Positions 50,976 through 60,540 of a stretch of 64,000 nt of DNA are shown here, piece after piece; positions within the stretch are counted from its first letter, which is position 1; the number at the start of each line of letters is the position of its first letter. Origin of the DNA: Magnetococcales bacterium (GTDB lineage: Bacteria > Pseudomonadota > Magnetococcia > Magnetococcales > Magnetaquicoccaceae); assembly GCA_002753095.1 (NCBI GenBank), contig PDZU01000002.1, forward strand, positions 62,001-126,000, read 5' to 3'. Made by a program: the position numbers and the translations under genes. The notes under the pieces were generated by a model. It was given only the letters and a program-made list of their open reading frames with translations. It did not search any database and had not been told where the DNA came from.

Positions 50976-51940
50976 GCATCGTTGCCGAGAGCATGCTGGG
51001 TCACGCCCCGGAGTTTCGATCCGTGCTCCGTGCTGCCGCTTTGGTTGCCCCCACCGATGCCACTGTGTTAATCAGTGGTGAAAGCGGCAGTGGCAAGGAG
51101 TTGCTTGCCCACGCCATTCACCATCAGAGTCGTCGCCGTCACGCCCCGCTGATTACCATCAACTGCGCTGCCCTGCCCGAATCCTTGGCCGAATCGGAGC
51201 TTTTTGGCCATCAGAAGGGGGCTTTTACAGGCGCTGTACACCAGCAGACTGGGCGGGTGCAGGCGGCCAACGGTGGCACGCTTTTTTTGGATGAGATTGC
51301 AGAAATTTCCCCCACCGTACAGGCCAAATTGCTGCGCCTGCTGGAAAGCGGTGAGTGCCAGACTGTGGGTTTGCCGCATACCTCCAAGGTGGATCTGCGC
51401 ATCATCGCGGCAACCAATAAAAATTTACATGAGTGGGTCCGTTTGGGTCGTTTTCGTGAAGATCTTTATTTTCGCCTGAATGTGGTTCCTTTGGAGTTGC
51501 CCGCCCTGCGGCAACGCCGGGAGGATGTGCCGTTGTTGATGGACGCTTTTGCCAGCCATTTTGCCCGTCGTAACGGGTTGCAGCCCCCTCAGTATGGTGT
51601 GTGCGCTCTGCAGTTGTTGAAAAATTATGCTTGGCCGGGCAATATCCGTGAGTTGCGCAATTTTTGTGAGCGTATGGCCATCCTGCACGCTGGGCAGGCT
51701 ATCATGGCGACCGATCTGCCGTGGGAGATGCGGCAGGCGGCTGCCGTGGCCACGCCGATGACAGCGCCGCAGCTTTTTGCTTTGCCTGTTGAAGGGGTTG
51801 ATTTTGAACAGTTGGAACGCCATTTGATCGATCAGGCTTTGGAACGCTCCGGTGGTAACAAAAGTCGGGCTGCCCGCCTGTTGGGTTTTTCCAGAGATAC
51901 CTTTCTTTACCGCTTGAAAAAATTTTCCATCCCGGTGTAA
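50972..51940 (+). CDS. sigma-54 interacting transcriptional activator without receiver domain
   Basis: 322 residues. The AAA+ domain starts almost at the N-terminus (Walker A GESGSGKE near 36). GAFTGA lies in HQKGAFTGAVHQQTGR (about 85), followed by GGTLFLDEIAEISPTVQAKL (Walker B), the sensor motif RIIAATN and WPGNIRELRNFCERM. A Fis-type HTH ends the protein (GGNKSRAARLLGFSRDTFLYRL). With no receiver, GAF or PAS domain, its activity is presumably set by synthesis or a partner protein. It is coupled to the membrane protein before it. A sigma-54 promoter controls fliK 9 kb away, so it might be the flagellar activator. Confidence 0.9.
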   Translation: MSIVAESMLGHAPEFRSVLRAAALVAPTDATVLISGESGSGKELLAHAIHHQSRRRHAPLITINCAALPESLAESELFGHQKGAFTGAVHQQTGRVQAANGGTLFLDEIAEISPTVQAKLLRLLESGECQTVGLPHTSKVDLRIIAATNKNLHEWVRLGRFREDLYFRLNVVPLELPALRQRREDVPLLMDAFASHFARRNGLQPPQYGVCALQLLKNYAWPGNIRELRNFCERMAILHAGQAIMATDLPWEMRQAAAVATPMTAPQLFALPVEGVDFEQLERHLIDQALERSGGNKSRAARLLGFSRDTFLYRLKKFSIPV

Positions 51941-51974
51941 ATGCGCCTCCTGCCAATAACTGTTTGCCAATAGG

Positions 51975-52360
51975 ACTGCGGGGTGCAGGGGCGGTCACCG
52001 CCCCTGCTGGGTGCAGGGCAAAGCCCTGCTTGTAATGGCGCGCTTTTACCGAAGCAGATTTGCGCAGCAAATCTGCGCAGCGCGCCCAAATCTGTGCCCC
52101 GCAGGGGCACTCTTTGGGAGGGCGGAGCCCGACTTTTAACGTCGAGGTATCAAAACCCATTGGGAGGCATTGCACATTGGCGCAGAAAAGCGCGCCAATG
52201 TGCAATGCTTGCGTCAATTAGGCGCGCTGCGCCGACGCAAAAACCGCGTCGGCTTACTGTGAAAAGCGCGCCAAAAGCAACAGATAAATTCAACAGATAA
52301 GTTCCCAGGGCTCTGCCCTGGACCCGCCAGGGGGGTGTCCCCCCTGGACCCACAATCATT
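51975..52360 (+). repeat. dispersed hairpin repeat, full-length copy
   Basis: About 386 bp between two convergent genes (activator and preP). Module A is GGGGCGGTCACCGCCCC and C is AGATTTGCGCAGCAAATCT. The long stem is GCATTGCACATTGGCGC / GCGCCAATGTGCAATGC. The next stem reads GCCGACGC / GCGTCGGC, a compensated variant of GCCGATGC/GCATCGGC. It ends CTGGACCCACAATCATT, the inverted counterpart of the left end. This is the best intact reference copy. Confidence 0.92.
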
Positions 52361-52370
52361 ATAACCTCCT

Positions 52371-55280
52371 CTATAGACTCTGGATCTGCCAACCCTCGGC
52401 TTCCTTCGCCAAAGTACCAGGATTACTGACAGCCGCCATCACCGCCTTCTCAGGAAGCAAGTACCGCTCGGCCACCCGCAACAGATCCGCCTGACTGACT
52501 TGCAAAACCCGACTGCGGAACTGCCGCCGTACCTCCGGCGTGCGCCCATGCAAAGCGTCATGGAAGGCACGTCGGGCATCCCCCGCCGGCGATCCAGGCC
52601 GATCGATGCCGCTGATGACACTGAGAATGGCCTGCTCCAACGCTTCCGGCTCATGTTTGTTCTCGGCCAACCAATGCACGGAACGGTCAAAATCCAGCAA
52701 AGTTTCACTAAAGCGAGGATCCCGGTAAGAGAAGAAACGGAAAACACCCGCATCACTATCCAAACCGGCCCCACTGCCATAGGCCCCCCCCCGTTCACGA
52801 ATGGCCTTGTGCAAATAACCATGCTTCAGGAAAGTACCCAACACGGCCAAAGAGGGAGCATCAGGGTGATTATAAGGTACCGCCGGATAGGCCTTGGCGC
52901 AAAAATGGACCGTGGTCACCGTGCTCCAGGCAATTTTGTTCTGGAACGCCACCGCTACCGTCGTCAACGGAGCAACATGTCGAGCCTGCGCCATGCTTTC
53001 CCACTGCTGCCGCAATGCCTCGGTGACCTCCGCCATATCCGCAGCCTCGGCAGCAACCATCAACTGACTCGGTGCCTGACGCAACGCTTGCCAAATACTC
53101 TCCAACCGCCGGGCAAAGCCCGCCAGGTTGTCCGGGTCATCCAAAGCATCATCCAGAGCTTGTAAACGGGCGACCGCCTGCAAGCCACTCCAACGATCAT
53201 GGATGGCAGCAATGGGGTTGAGCGCCGCTGCCGCCGCTGCCATGGCCAACACATGCCCGTTACTGGTTACACGGGTCTCTGCCGCTGCCCGATGCTGGGC
53301 AATCAATTCACGCAGACGGGCGAGCTCGTCAAAACGGGGCGCATGAAAAGTCTCCCAAACCAGTTGGTTAAGCGCCTGCCGATTACGGGTCAACGCCTTG
53401 GCCGAGACCACAAATTGCGCCCGGAAAGCGTCGGAATGATCAATCGCCCCACGCGCAGAAGCCTGCGCGCTGATGCCACCACTAATGGACGACTGCCAGT
53501 TCTGTGTCTGTAAATAGTCCCGACCACCACAACCAATTTCCGTCAGACAGGCAGAAAAAAGAGGCAACACGTCAATCAGTTCATCCGGCAAAGCAGGTAG
53601 GTCGCTGATCAATTGTTGATAAACCAGACGGTTGGTGGTGCAAGGATAGAGCGCAACAGGCAAGGAACCAATCATCTGCTGCGTGCCGCTGGGAATGGCC
53701 AAGTCAGCAGGAATGTCAGCAATGTGCAGTTTGGGCAGAATGTTGGGATCATCCACCTCTTCCTGCCGTTGTTGCAACTGCTTGGCCGCATCGACCAACG
53801 CCTGCAGCCCCTCCGGTTGCAACGTGGCTCGATAGGCCGCCAAACGCTGCCGCTCCTCTTCAGCACGGCGCGCATTCAGTTGGGTGTCCGGTTCCATGAC
53901 CAGAAGAACCCGGTGCGGATTGTCCAACAACCACTCCTGCGCCAGTTTCTTGATGAAGTCAGGATTTTTAATCTCCTCCCGCAACTGCTCCAACATGTCA
54001 TCCATGGCCAAAGCAGGAACCGGATCGGCATGATACAGCATGGGCGTCATGGCGGTCAGCAGCATGCGCAAACCATACGGCAGCCCATCCCCGCTGATCT
54101 CCCGGCGGCTCAACTCCAGTTGATGCAGCACAGCCTCCATCTGTGGCAAAGGAACCCCCTCTTCAGCAACTTTTTGCAAGACCGAAAGAATCATCCCTTC
54201 CACCGCATCCGCATGCTCCGGCGCGGAACCCTCCAAACCACAGAAAAAGGCCATCTCCTTGCCAGACGCATCCAAACCCAACATGGGCGAAGGGGCGCTG
54301 CCGTAAGGAGAGGTCTCCAACGCATGCATCAAGGGGGCAGCACTGTTGTTGAGCAATACACCACTCAACAGTTGTGCCTTGAGCGCCTCCTTTTGATCAC
54401 TGCTGTGGCCTAACAGCCAGCCCATCTGAAGGTAGGTTTTGTTCTGGGTCTCCTCCTGACCATCCAACGCGTAAGTGGCATGGGTGCGCACCGGTTGCGT
54501 CAAACGCTGCTCATCATCCACCCGCACATCTACCGCCTGATGGCCGAAAGCGTGCAAAACCCGATCCTGGAAGGTGGCCTGATGCTCGGCAGCACTGATG
54601 TTGCCAAAGGTCATGAAAATGGCGTTGGATGGGTGGTAGTGGCGCGCATGAAAAGCCCGCAACTGCTCCCAGGTCAGCTTGGGAATGACGGCCGGATCGC
54701 CGCCGCTGTTGTAACGGTAAGTGGTCACAGGGAACAGAGCCTGCGAAATCGCTTCGCTCAACGCACGCCCCGGACTGCTCATGGCCCCCTTCATCTCGTT
54801 GTAGACGATACCCTTGTAAATCAACGGCGATTGCAGATCCTCAGGGTCAGTCAGTTCAATGCGATACCCCTCCTGGGCAAAATCCAGACGGCTTAAATGA
54901 GGGAAAAAGGCCGCATCCAAATAAACCTGCATCAGGTTGTCAAAATCCTTGCGCGACAGACTGGAAAAAGGATACCCAGTCCACTCGGCCCCCGTAACCG
55001 CATTGATAAAGGTGGCCAAAGAACGCTTGGTCATCATGAAAAAAGGATCACGCACCGGATAACGTTGGCTGCCACACAAGGCCGTGTGCTCCAAAATATG
55101 GGCCACACCTGTGGAGTCGCTGGGCACAGTCAAAAAAGCGACCAGAAAAGCATTGTGCGGGTCGTCGGCAACCAGATGCAGATGACGGGCACCCGTGCTG
55201 CGGTGGCGATAAAACTCCACAGTCAGATTGAGGGCCTCCACCGGTTGGCGGCGCAGCAACTCAAAGGCGGGATGGCTCAT
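52371..55280 (-). CDS. M16C metallopeptidase, PreP/Cym1-like
   Basis: 969 residues from ATG 55280 (GAGAGGAA upstream). Two M16 halves of about 450 residues each. The inverted zinc motif HILEH (H61, E64, H65) is followed by the distal acidic region KGIVYNEMKGAMSS near 156-170. Features of the PreP branch are VEFYRHRSTGARHLHL at the N-terminus, FATFINAVTGAEWTGYPF (here SLATFINAVTGAEWTGYPFS, about 88-107) and the end DLLRVAERYLLPEKAVMA. Bacterial relatives degrade small unstructured peptides. The gene has no signal peptide, so a cytosolic enzyme is expected. Its 3' side is a dispersed repeat. Confidence 0.93.
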   Translation of the reverse strand: MSHPAFELLRRQPVEALNLTVEFYRHRSTGARHLHLVADDPHNAFLVAFLTVPSDSTGVAHILEHTALCGSQRYPVRDPFFMMTKRSLATFINAVTGAEWTGYPFSSLSRKDFDNLMQVYLDAAFFPHLSRLDFAQEGYRIELTDPEDLQSPLIYKGIVYNEMKGAMSSPGRALSEAISQALFPVTTYRYNSGGDPAVIPKLTWEQLRAFHARHYHPSNAIFMTFGNISAAEHQATFQDRVLHAFGHQAVDVRVDDEQRLTQPVRTHATYALDGQEETQNKTYLQMGWLLGHSSDQKEALKAQLLSGVLLNNSAAPLMHALETSPYGSAPSPMLGLDASGKEMAFFCGLEGSAPEHADAVEGMILSVLQKVAEEGVPLPQMEAVLHQLELSRREISGDGLPYGLRMLLTAMTPMLYHADPVPALAMDDMLEQLREEIKNPDFIKKLAQEWLLDNPHRVLLVMEPDTQLNARRAEEERQRLAAYRATLQPEGLQALVDAAKQLQQRQEEVDDPNILPKLHIADIPADLAIPSGTQQMIGSLPVALYPCTTNRLVYQQLISDLPALPDELIDVLPLFSACLTEIGCGGRDYLQTQNWQSSISGGISAQASARGAIDHSDAFRAQFVVSAKALTRNRQALNQLVWETFHAPRFDELARLRELIAQHRAAAETRVTSNGHVLAMAAAAAALNPIAAIHDRWSGLQAVARLQALDDALDDPDNLAGFARRLESIWQALRQAPSQLMVAAEAADMAEVTEALRQQWESMAQARHVAPLTTVAVAFQNKIAWSTVTTVHFCAKAYPAVPYNHPDAPSLAVLGTFLKHGYLHKAIRERGGAYGSGAGLDSDAGVFRFFSYRDPRFSETLLDFDRSVHWLAENKHEPEALEQAILSVISGIDRPGSPAGDARRAFHDALHGRTPEVRRQFRSRVLQVSQADLLRVAERYLLPEKAVMAAVSNPGTLAKEAEGWQIQSL

Positions 55281-55394
55281 GATATTCCTCTCAAACGATT
55301 CAGAAGGGCAAAAAAAAATAGGGGAGCACCTCATTCCACCTGGAAACAATTTTGATGATATAGAAACAAAATGCAACAGGCGACAGAAAAAAAT

Positions 55395-55422
55395 TTGCAT
55401 ACAACGAACTCGTTGCTAGAAT
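55395..55422 (+). promoter_or_regulatory. putative promoter with operator-like palindrome for qmo operon
   Basis: TTGCAT (55395-55400), 16-bp spacer and TAGAAT (55417-55422). The spacer contains the inverted repeat AACGA-AC-TCGTT, where a repressor or activator could bind. It lies about 130 bp before qmoA. Confidence 0.4.
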
Positions 55423-55558
55423 CCGCTAAATCAGAATTTCAGCATATAAGAATTTTCTGGTTTCCGGAACGGATGGAGGTTAGGATAAGGATTGGCGGGC
55501 GGATGGCCGTTTTGCCAAATCTGGAAGCGTTATCAACACCCTTAGACAGAGGTGCAAC

Positions 55559-56821
55559 ATGGCGGATGATCAAGCCGCAGGTCGGACCATATTGGTCGTC
55601 GGTGGCGGAATCAGTGGTCTGACCGCAGCCGTGGAGGCGGCGGAGGTGGGATACACCGTACTCCTGGTTGAGAAGGAACCCCAACTGGGGGGGCGGGTTT
55701 CCCAACATTTTCAGTATTTTCCTAAACTGTGTTCTCCCTCATGCGGACTGGAGATCAACTATCAGCGGATCAAGAACAATCCGCGTATTCGGGTGTTGAC
55801 TTTGGCAGAGGTGGAAGCGATCATCGGGCAGGAGGGAGATTTTACCGTTCGCATTCGCCAACATCCCCGTTTTGTGACCGAAAAGTGTACGGCCTGTGGC
55901 GAGTGCGGCAAGGCGTGTACCGCGCTGGTGAGCAATCCGTTCAACTTTGGTATGGATCAGGTCAAGGCGATTCGCAACAGCCATGCCATGGCCTACCCCA
56001 ACTGGTATTTCATGGATGCCGATTATGCGGCCAGTGCCGAGGCGCGCAGTCTGCCTTGCCCGGTCGGGGCGATTGATCCAGACATGACCGCCACCGTTCT
56101 GGAAGAGAAGGTGGGCAGTATTGTCTGGGCCACGGGTTGGCAGCCGTATGATGCCGAAAAGATCCATCCCTACGGTTTTGGTCGTCATGCCAACGTGAGC
56201 ACCAACATGCGTTTTGAGCGTCTGGCCAACTCCTATGGTCCCACCGCTGGGCGTCTGCTTCGTCCATCCGATGGCAAAGAGGTCAAAAAGATTGCTTTCA
56301 TTCAGTGTGCTGGATCGCGGGATCACAACCATTTGCCCTTTTGCTCGCGGGTCTGCTGTCTGGCCTCGATGAAACAGGCGACCTATGTGCGTGAGCAGTA
56401 TCCAGATGCCCAGATCACGATCTATTACATCGATCTGCGGGCCATGGATCGTTACGAAGGGTTTCAGAAGAAGGTGGAGACGGACCCAGGCATTACCTGG
56501 ATCAAGTCCAAACCGGCGCGCATTGATGAAGATCCGGTGAGCAAGGATCCGATTGTCATCGGAGAGAACACCCTGACCGGCATCCGCTATGCGGACAGCT
56601 ATGATCTGGTGGTGTTGGCCACCGGCATGGAGCCCACCTCGGCGACGACGGCGCGGGTGCCCGGCAACAATGCAGCCTATGACGAATATGGATTTGTGGT
56701 CAAAGGTGGGCAGGTGCTCTCATCGGGATGCGCGGCCGCACCATTGGATGTGGCTGGCGCGGTACAGGCGAGCACGGCTGTAGCGCTCAAGGCGATTCAA
56801 GCTGCCGCAAAGAGAGGATAG
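55559..56821 (+). CDS. qmoA: QmoA/HdrA-like FAD iron-sulfur protein
   Basis: 420 residues. The N-terminal FAD motif VVGGGISGLTAAVEAAEVGY (13-32) is followed by QLGGRVSQHF and the HdrA/QmoA signature FPKLCSPSCGLEINY with two Cys. A 4Fe-4S motif lies in KCTACGECGKAC (about 110). Later blocks FIQCAGSRDHNHLPFCSRVC and VLATGMEP are HdrA-like. At 420 residues with one cluster motif it fits QmoA, the flavoprotein that passes electrons between APS reductase and the membrane quinone pool, and not the longer HdrA (about 650 aa). It heads a four-gene operon. aprAB is not in the window. Confidence 0.9.
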   Translation: MADDQAAGRTILVVGGGISGLTAAVEAAEVGYTVLLVEKEPQLGGRVSQHFQYFPKLCSPSCGLEINYQRIKNNPRIRVLTLAEVEAIIGQEGDFTVRIRQHPRFVTEKCTACGECGKACTALVSNPFNFGMDQVKAIRNSHAMAYPNWYFMDADYAASAEARSLPCPVGAIDPDMTATVLEEKVGSIVWATGWQPYDAEKIHPYGFGRHANVSTNMRFERLANSYGPTAGRLLRPSDGKEVKKIAFIQCAGSRDHNHLPFCSRVCCLASMKQATYVREQYPDAQITIYYIDLRAMDRYEGFQKKVETDPGITWIKSKPARIDEDPVSKDPIVIGENTLTGIRYADSYDLVVLATGMEPTSATTARVPGNNAAYDEYGFVVKGGQVLSSGCAAAPLDVAGAVQASTAVALKAIQAAAKRG

Positions 56822-56822
56822 A

Positions 56823-59042
56823 ATGACGATGGAAGCGAAAAAGATCGGTTGTTATATCTGCACGGGATGCGGCATTGCGGAAGCGCTGAATGTTGCCGCG
56901 TTGGAAAAGATTGCCAGCAAAGAACAAAAGCTGCCGGTAGCCCGTACCCATGGGTTTTTGTGTGGGGCGGAAGGGTTGCAGATGATCCGTGATGACATTG
57001 CCAACGAGGGGGTGAATGCCCTGTTGATTGCCGCCTGTTCGCACCGGGTCAAGACGGACGAGTTTGAGCGTTTTGGCACGCCCCTGCTTGATCGGGTGGA
57101 TCTGCGCGACAAGGCGTTGTGGGTGCAGGACATTTCGGCTGGCAAAGAGGCCAAGGAAGATTTGCAGATGATGGCGGCGGACTACCTGCGTATGGGTAGT
57201 GTGAAGCTCAAGAAGATGAACGCCCCGGATCCTTTCCAGGATGAGGGGTTTTCGCGCGATGTGCTGGTGGTGGGTGGTGGTATCGCTGGTTTGACGGCGG
57301 CCAAAGAGGTGGCGGCGACCGGATACCGGGCCATCGTGGTGGAGAAAAGTCCCGCCCTGGGGGGCATGGTGGCGCGGATGCACAAGGTATCGCCGACCCT
57401 GCCGCCCTATCGGGTGTTGGAAGAGAATCCGATTCAGGGCTTGATTGCGGCAGTGCAGGGGGAGAGTCGCATCAAGGTGTACACCAATGCGACCATCCAG
57501 AGCACCAAGGGTGCGCCGGGTCTGTTTGATGTGGAGATCAAGAACGGCGACACGGTGAGCACCGAACGGGTGGGCAGCATCATTCTGACCACCGGTTATA
57601 ATCTCTATGATGCAAGCAAGTTGGATGCCCGGCTTGGCTATGGTGTGTCGCCGGATGTGGTGACCAGCCTGGAGTTTGAAGAGATGGCCAAGGCGGGTCA
57701 ACTGGTGCGCAAGTCGGATGGCAAACCGGCCAAGCGGGTGTTGTTCTCCCTCTGTGCCGGCCAGCGCGACGCCAACCATCTGGAATATTGTTCGGGCGCG
57801 TGTTGCACCTATTCGCTCAAGCAGGCGTTGTATGTGTTGGAGCAGCAACAGGATGGTGCGGCTTTCATGCTCTTCCAGGAGATGCGGACGCCCGGTCAGA
57901 TGGAAGAGTTCTATCGCCGGGTGCAGGAAGAGGGCGGTGTCATCATCAAGGGTGACGTAGAGCAGGTTGGCAAGGGGGCTTCCGGCGGTTTATCGGTGCA
58001 GATTACCGACAAGCTGTTGCGCGGCAAGGAGACCCTGGAGGTGGATCTGTTGGTGTTGGCCACCGGCATGATCTCTACGGTGGATACCCAGGATCCCAAC
58101 AAGCCCTCTCCCGTGGGGCAGGTGGCGGAAGAGACGGCCAAATCGGTGCTCAATCTGGAGTATCGGCAAGGGCGCAGCATGCCGGAGCTGAAATGGGGCT
58201 TTCCCGATTCGCACTTCATCTGTTTTCCGTATGAGACGCGGCGTACCGGTATTTATGCAGCAGGTCCGGCGCGGCGGCCCATGGGTATCGCCGAGACGGT
58301 TACCGATGCCACCGGTGCGGCCTTGAAGGCGATTCAGGTGGTGGAGGCGGTGGCCAAGGGGGCAGCGGTTCATCCCCGTTCTGGCGATCTTTCCTATCCT
58401 TCGTTCCGTCGTGAGGGGTGTACCCAGTGCAAACGGTGTACCGAGGAGTGTCCGTTTGGCGCCATCAACGAGGATGACAAGGGCAATCCGCTGTTCAATC
58501 CCACCCGTTGCCGCCGTTGCGGTACCTGCATGGGCGCCTGCCCGCAGAAGATCATCTCCTTTGCCAACTATTCGGTGGACATGATCGGTTCGATGATCAA
58601 GGAGGTGGAGGTTCCACCCGCCGATGACGAGAAGCCGCGTATTTTGATCTTTGCCTGCGTTAACGATGCCATTCCGGCCTTGGATATGGTGGGGCAGAAA
58701 CGGGGGGCCTTGAGTCCGTATGTGCGCATTATCCCGTTGCGCTGCATGGGTTCGATGAACCTGGTGTGGATTGCCGATGCCATGTCCAGTGGCTTTGATG
58801 GGATTATGTTGATGGGCTGTCGGCATGGTGATGATTACCAGTGCCACAATGTGCGTGGTTCGGCGTTGGCGGAAATTCGCTTGAGCAAGGTTTCCGAGAC
58901 CCTGAACCGGTTGCAGTTGGAGTCGAGCCGGGTGAAGATGGTGGAGATCAACATCATGGATGCCGATCAGTTGCCCACGATCATCAATGAATTTGCCGAG
59001 CAGATCGGTTCCATGGATCTCAACCCATACAAGGAGTTCTAG
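56823..59042 (+). CDS. qmoB: QmoB/HdrA-MvhD-like FAD iron-sulfur protein
   Basis: 739 residues. The N-terminus has Cys motif CYICTGCG (10-17). The HdrA-type FAD domain begins at VVGGGIAGLTAAKEVAATGY (near 149), and there is a CAGQRD..CSGACC block near 312-330. Two ferredoxin-type 4Fe-4S motifs, CTQCKRCTEECP and CRRCGTCMGACP, lie near 533-575. A C-terminal MvhD-like domain (from about 600, RILIFACVNDAIPALDM, LMGCRHGDDYQCHN) completes the QmoB layout. It overlaps nothing but starts 1 bp after the qmoA stop. It may support flavin-based electron confurcation during sulfur or sulfite oxidation or sulfate reduction. Confidence 0.92.
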   Translation: MTMEAKKIGCYICTGCGIAEALNVAALEKIASKEQKLPVARTHGFLCGAEGLQMIRDDIANEGVNALLIAACSHRVKTDEFERFGTPLLDRVDLRDKALWVQDISAGKEAKEDLQMMAADYLRMGSVKLKKMNAPDPFQDEGFSRDVLVVGGGIAGLTAAKEVAATGYRAIVVEKSPALGGMVARMHKVSPTLPPYRVLEENPIQGLIAAVQGESRIKVYTNATIQSTKGAPGLFDVEIKNGDTVSTERVGSIILTTGYNLYDASKLDARLGYGVSPDVVTSLEFEEMAKAGQLVRKSDGKPAKRVLFSLCAGQRDANHLEYCSGACCTYSLKQALYVLEQQQDGAAFMLFQEMRTPGQMEEFYRRVQEEGGVIIKGDVEQVGKGASGGLSVQITDKLLRGKETLEVDLLVLATGMISTVDTQDPNKPSPVGQVAEETAKSVLNLEYRQGRSMPELKWGFPDSHFICFPYETRRTGIYAAGPARRPMGIAETVTDATGAALKAIQVVEAVAKGAAVHPRSGDLSYPSFRREGCTQCKRCTEECPFGAINEDDKGNPLFNPTRCRRCGTCMGACPQKIISFANYSVDMIGSMIKEVEVPPADDEKPRILIFACVNDAIPALDMVGQKRGALSPYVRIIPLRCMGSMNLVWIADAMSSGFDGIMLMGCRHGDDYQCHNVRGSALAEIRLSKVSETLNRLQLESSRVKMVEINIMDADQLPTIINEFAEQIGSMDLNPYKEF

Positions 59043-59045
59043 ACA

Positions 59046-59636
59046 ATGGCGTATGATCTGTCATTTGCCCAGGATGTATACAAAAATTCCGAAATGGGGC
59101 ATTGGATCAAGATGTGCAAGCAGTGCGGTGTGTGTGCGGGTTCCTGCCCGCTGGGGCCGCATTGGGAGTATTCGCCCCGGCAGTTGTTTCAGTTGGTGCG
59201 GGGCGGCAAGAAAGAGGAGGTGTTGAAGAGCAGTTCCATGTGGATGTGTACCTCTTGTTACAACTGCATTGTGCGTTGTCCGCGTGGTTTGCCGATCACC
59301 CACATTGTGCATGGTTTGGCGCGGTATGCTTCGGTGAAGGGGTATGCGGATCCGGATCAGGTGACCAACCGTTTTGCCACGAAAATTTTTTGGGGCAACA
59401 TTGTCAGCACGGGTCGGGTTGGTGAGGCGTTGTTGACCATGCGGCTTTATTTTGTCGATGGTCTGGCGTCGGGCATCAAGAGAGGGTTGGAGATGAAGGA
59501 TTCGGCCTTGGGCATGTTGATGACCAAGCGTTTGAACCCGATTCCGATTCGTGGCAAAATCAAGGGGTATGCCGGGTTTACGGCGATGATCGCCAAGGCG
59601 CAGGAATTGGAAGCGAAGAGGGAGGCTGGGGCATGA
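59046..59636 (+). CDS. hdrC: HdrC-like ferredoxin subunit
   Basis: 196 residues. Two 4Fe-4S motifs: CKQCGVCAGSCP (about 20-31) and CTSCYNCIVRCP (about 71-82), each followed by the helices of HdrC proteins (PRQLFQLVRGGKKEEVLKSS between). The C-terminal 90 residues are helical and basic, without membrane segments. So this is not QmoC, which carries a fused cytochrome b domain. It overlaps hdrB by 4 bp (ATGA). Together with qmoAB it forms the qmoAB-hdrCB arrangement described for some sulfate reducers and sulfur oxidisers. Confidence 0.9.
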   Translation: MAYDLSFAQDVYKNSEMGHWIKMCKQCGVCAGSCPLGPHWEYSPRQLFQLVRGGKKEEVLKSSSMWMCTSCYNCIVRCPRGLPITHIVHGLARYASVKGYADPDQVTNRFATKIFWGNIVSTGRVGEALLTMRLYFVDGLASGIKRGLEMKDSALGMLMTKRLNPIPIRGKIKGYAGFTAMIAKAQELEAKREAGA

Positions 59637-60517
59637 AGGAGTATACATTTTTCCCGGGGTGCAGTTCGGAAAAGAATGCCTCGGCGGCCAACATGGAGCA
59701 TTCCGTGCAGGCGCTGTGCAAGATTCTGGGCATTCAGCTCAATGAGATTGACGACTGGAACTGCTGCAGCGCCTCGATTGGCTATGCCGGTGGTGGGCAG
59801 TTACCCCGTTTGGCGATGTCGGCGCGCAACTTTGCCTTGGCGCAGCAGCAGCGTGGCATGACTGATCTGGTTGCGACCTGTGCTGCCTGTTGGTTGGCGA
59901 TGCGGGAGACGGCGGAGCGGATTGAGCATGAACCGCAGGTACGGGCCGACATCAATATTGCCCTCAAAGAGGCGGATCTCTCCTATGAGGGGGGTATCAA
60001 GACCCGTCATCTGGTGGAGGTATTGATTGAGGATTTTGGCTGGGATGCGTTGAAGGCCAAGGTCAAGAAGCCGTTGACTGGTTTGAAAGCGGCGGGCTAT
60101 GTGGGTTGTCAGACCAACCGTCCGTTTGGTATTGCTGGGGAGAGTTTTGAAAATCCGCTCTATCTGGACAAGATGATCGAGGCGACGGGTGCCACGGCGG
60201 TACCTTATGCCAAGAAGGTGGCCTGTTGTGGTGGGGCTTTGATGTTCACCGAGGTAGAAAAATCCTGTGCGTTGGTGCGGGATCTGTTGCAGTGTGCGGT
60301 GGACAATGGGGCGGAGGTGATTGTCACGCCGTGCCCGGTGTGTCAACTGAATGTTGAGGTGTATCAAGACAAGATCAATCAACTGTTTGGCACCAATTTC
60401 AATATGCCGGTGATCTACTATTCGCAGTTGTTTGTGCTGGCGTGGGGTGGCAGTTGGGAGGATGCGGCGTTGCATCAGCAGGTGGTTTCTGCCGAGGCGT
60501 TGCGGCGTTTTGCTTGA
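59633..60517 (+). CDS. hdrB: HdrB-like CCG-domain subunit
   Basis: 294 residues with two CCG (Cys-Cys-Gly) domains. The first has FFPGCSSEKNASAANMEHS, then DDWNCCSASIG and TCAACWLAM. The second has GYVGCQTNRPFG, KVACCGGALMF and VTPCPVCQLNVEVYQ. CCG domains hold the non-cubane clusters of HdrB that reduce disulphides or act as electron gates. The order qmoA-qmoB-hdrC-hdrB with tiny gaps or overlaps shows one operon, with HdrCB taking the place of the membrane-bound QmoC. A repeat and then an intrinsic terminator follow. Confidence 0.92.
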   Translation: MKEYTFFPGCSSEKNASAANMEHSVQALCKILGIQLNEIDDWNCCSASIGYAGGGQLPRLAMSARNFALAQQQRGMTDLVATCAACWLAMRETAERIEHEPQVRADINIALKEADLSYEGGIKTRHLVEVLIEDFGWDALKAKVKKPLTGLKAAGYVGCQTNRPFGIAGESFENPLYLDKMIEATGATAVPYAKKVACCGGALMFTEVEKSCALVRDLLQCAVDNGAEVIVTPCPVCQLNVEVYQDKINQLFGTNFNMPVIYYSQLFVLAWGGSWEDAALHQQVVSAEALRRFA

Positions 60518-60540
60518 GCATAAAAAGGCGTTAAAACATC

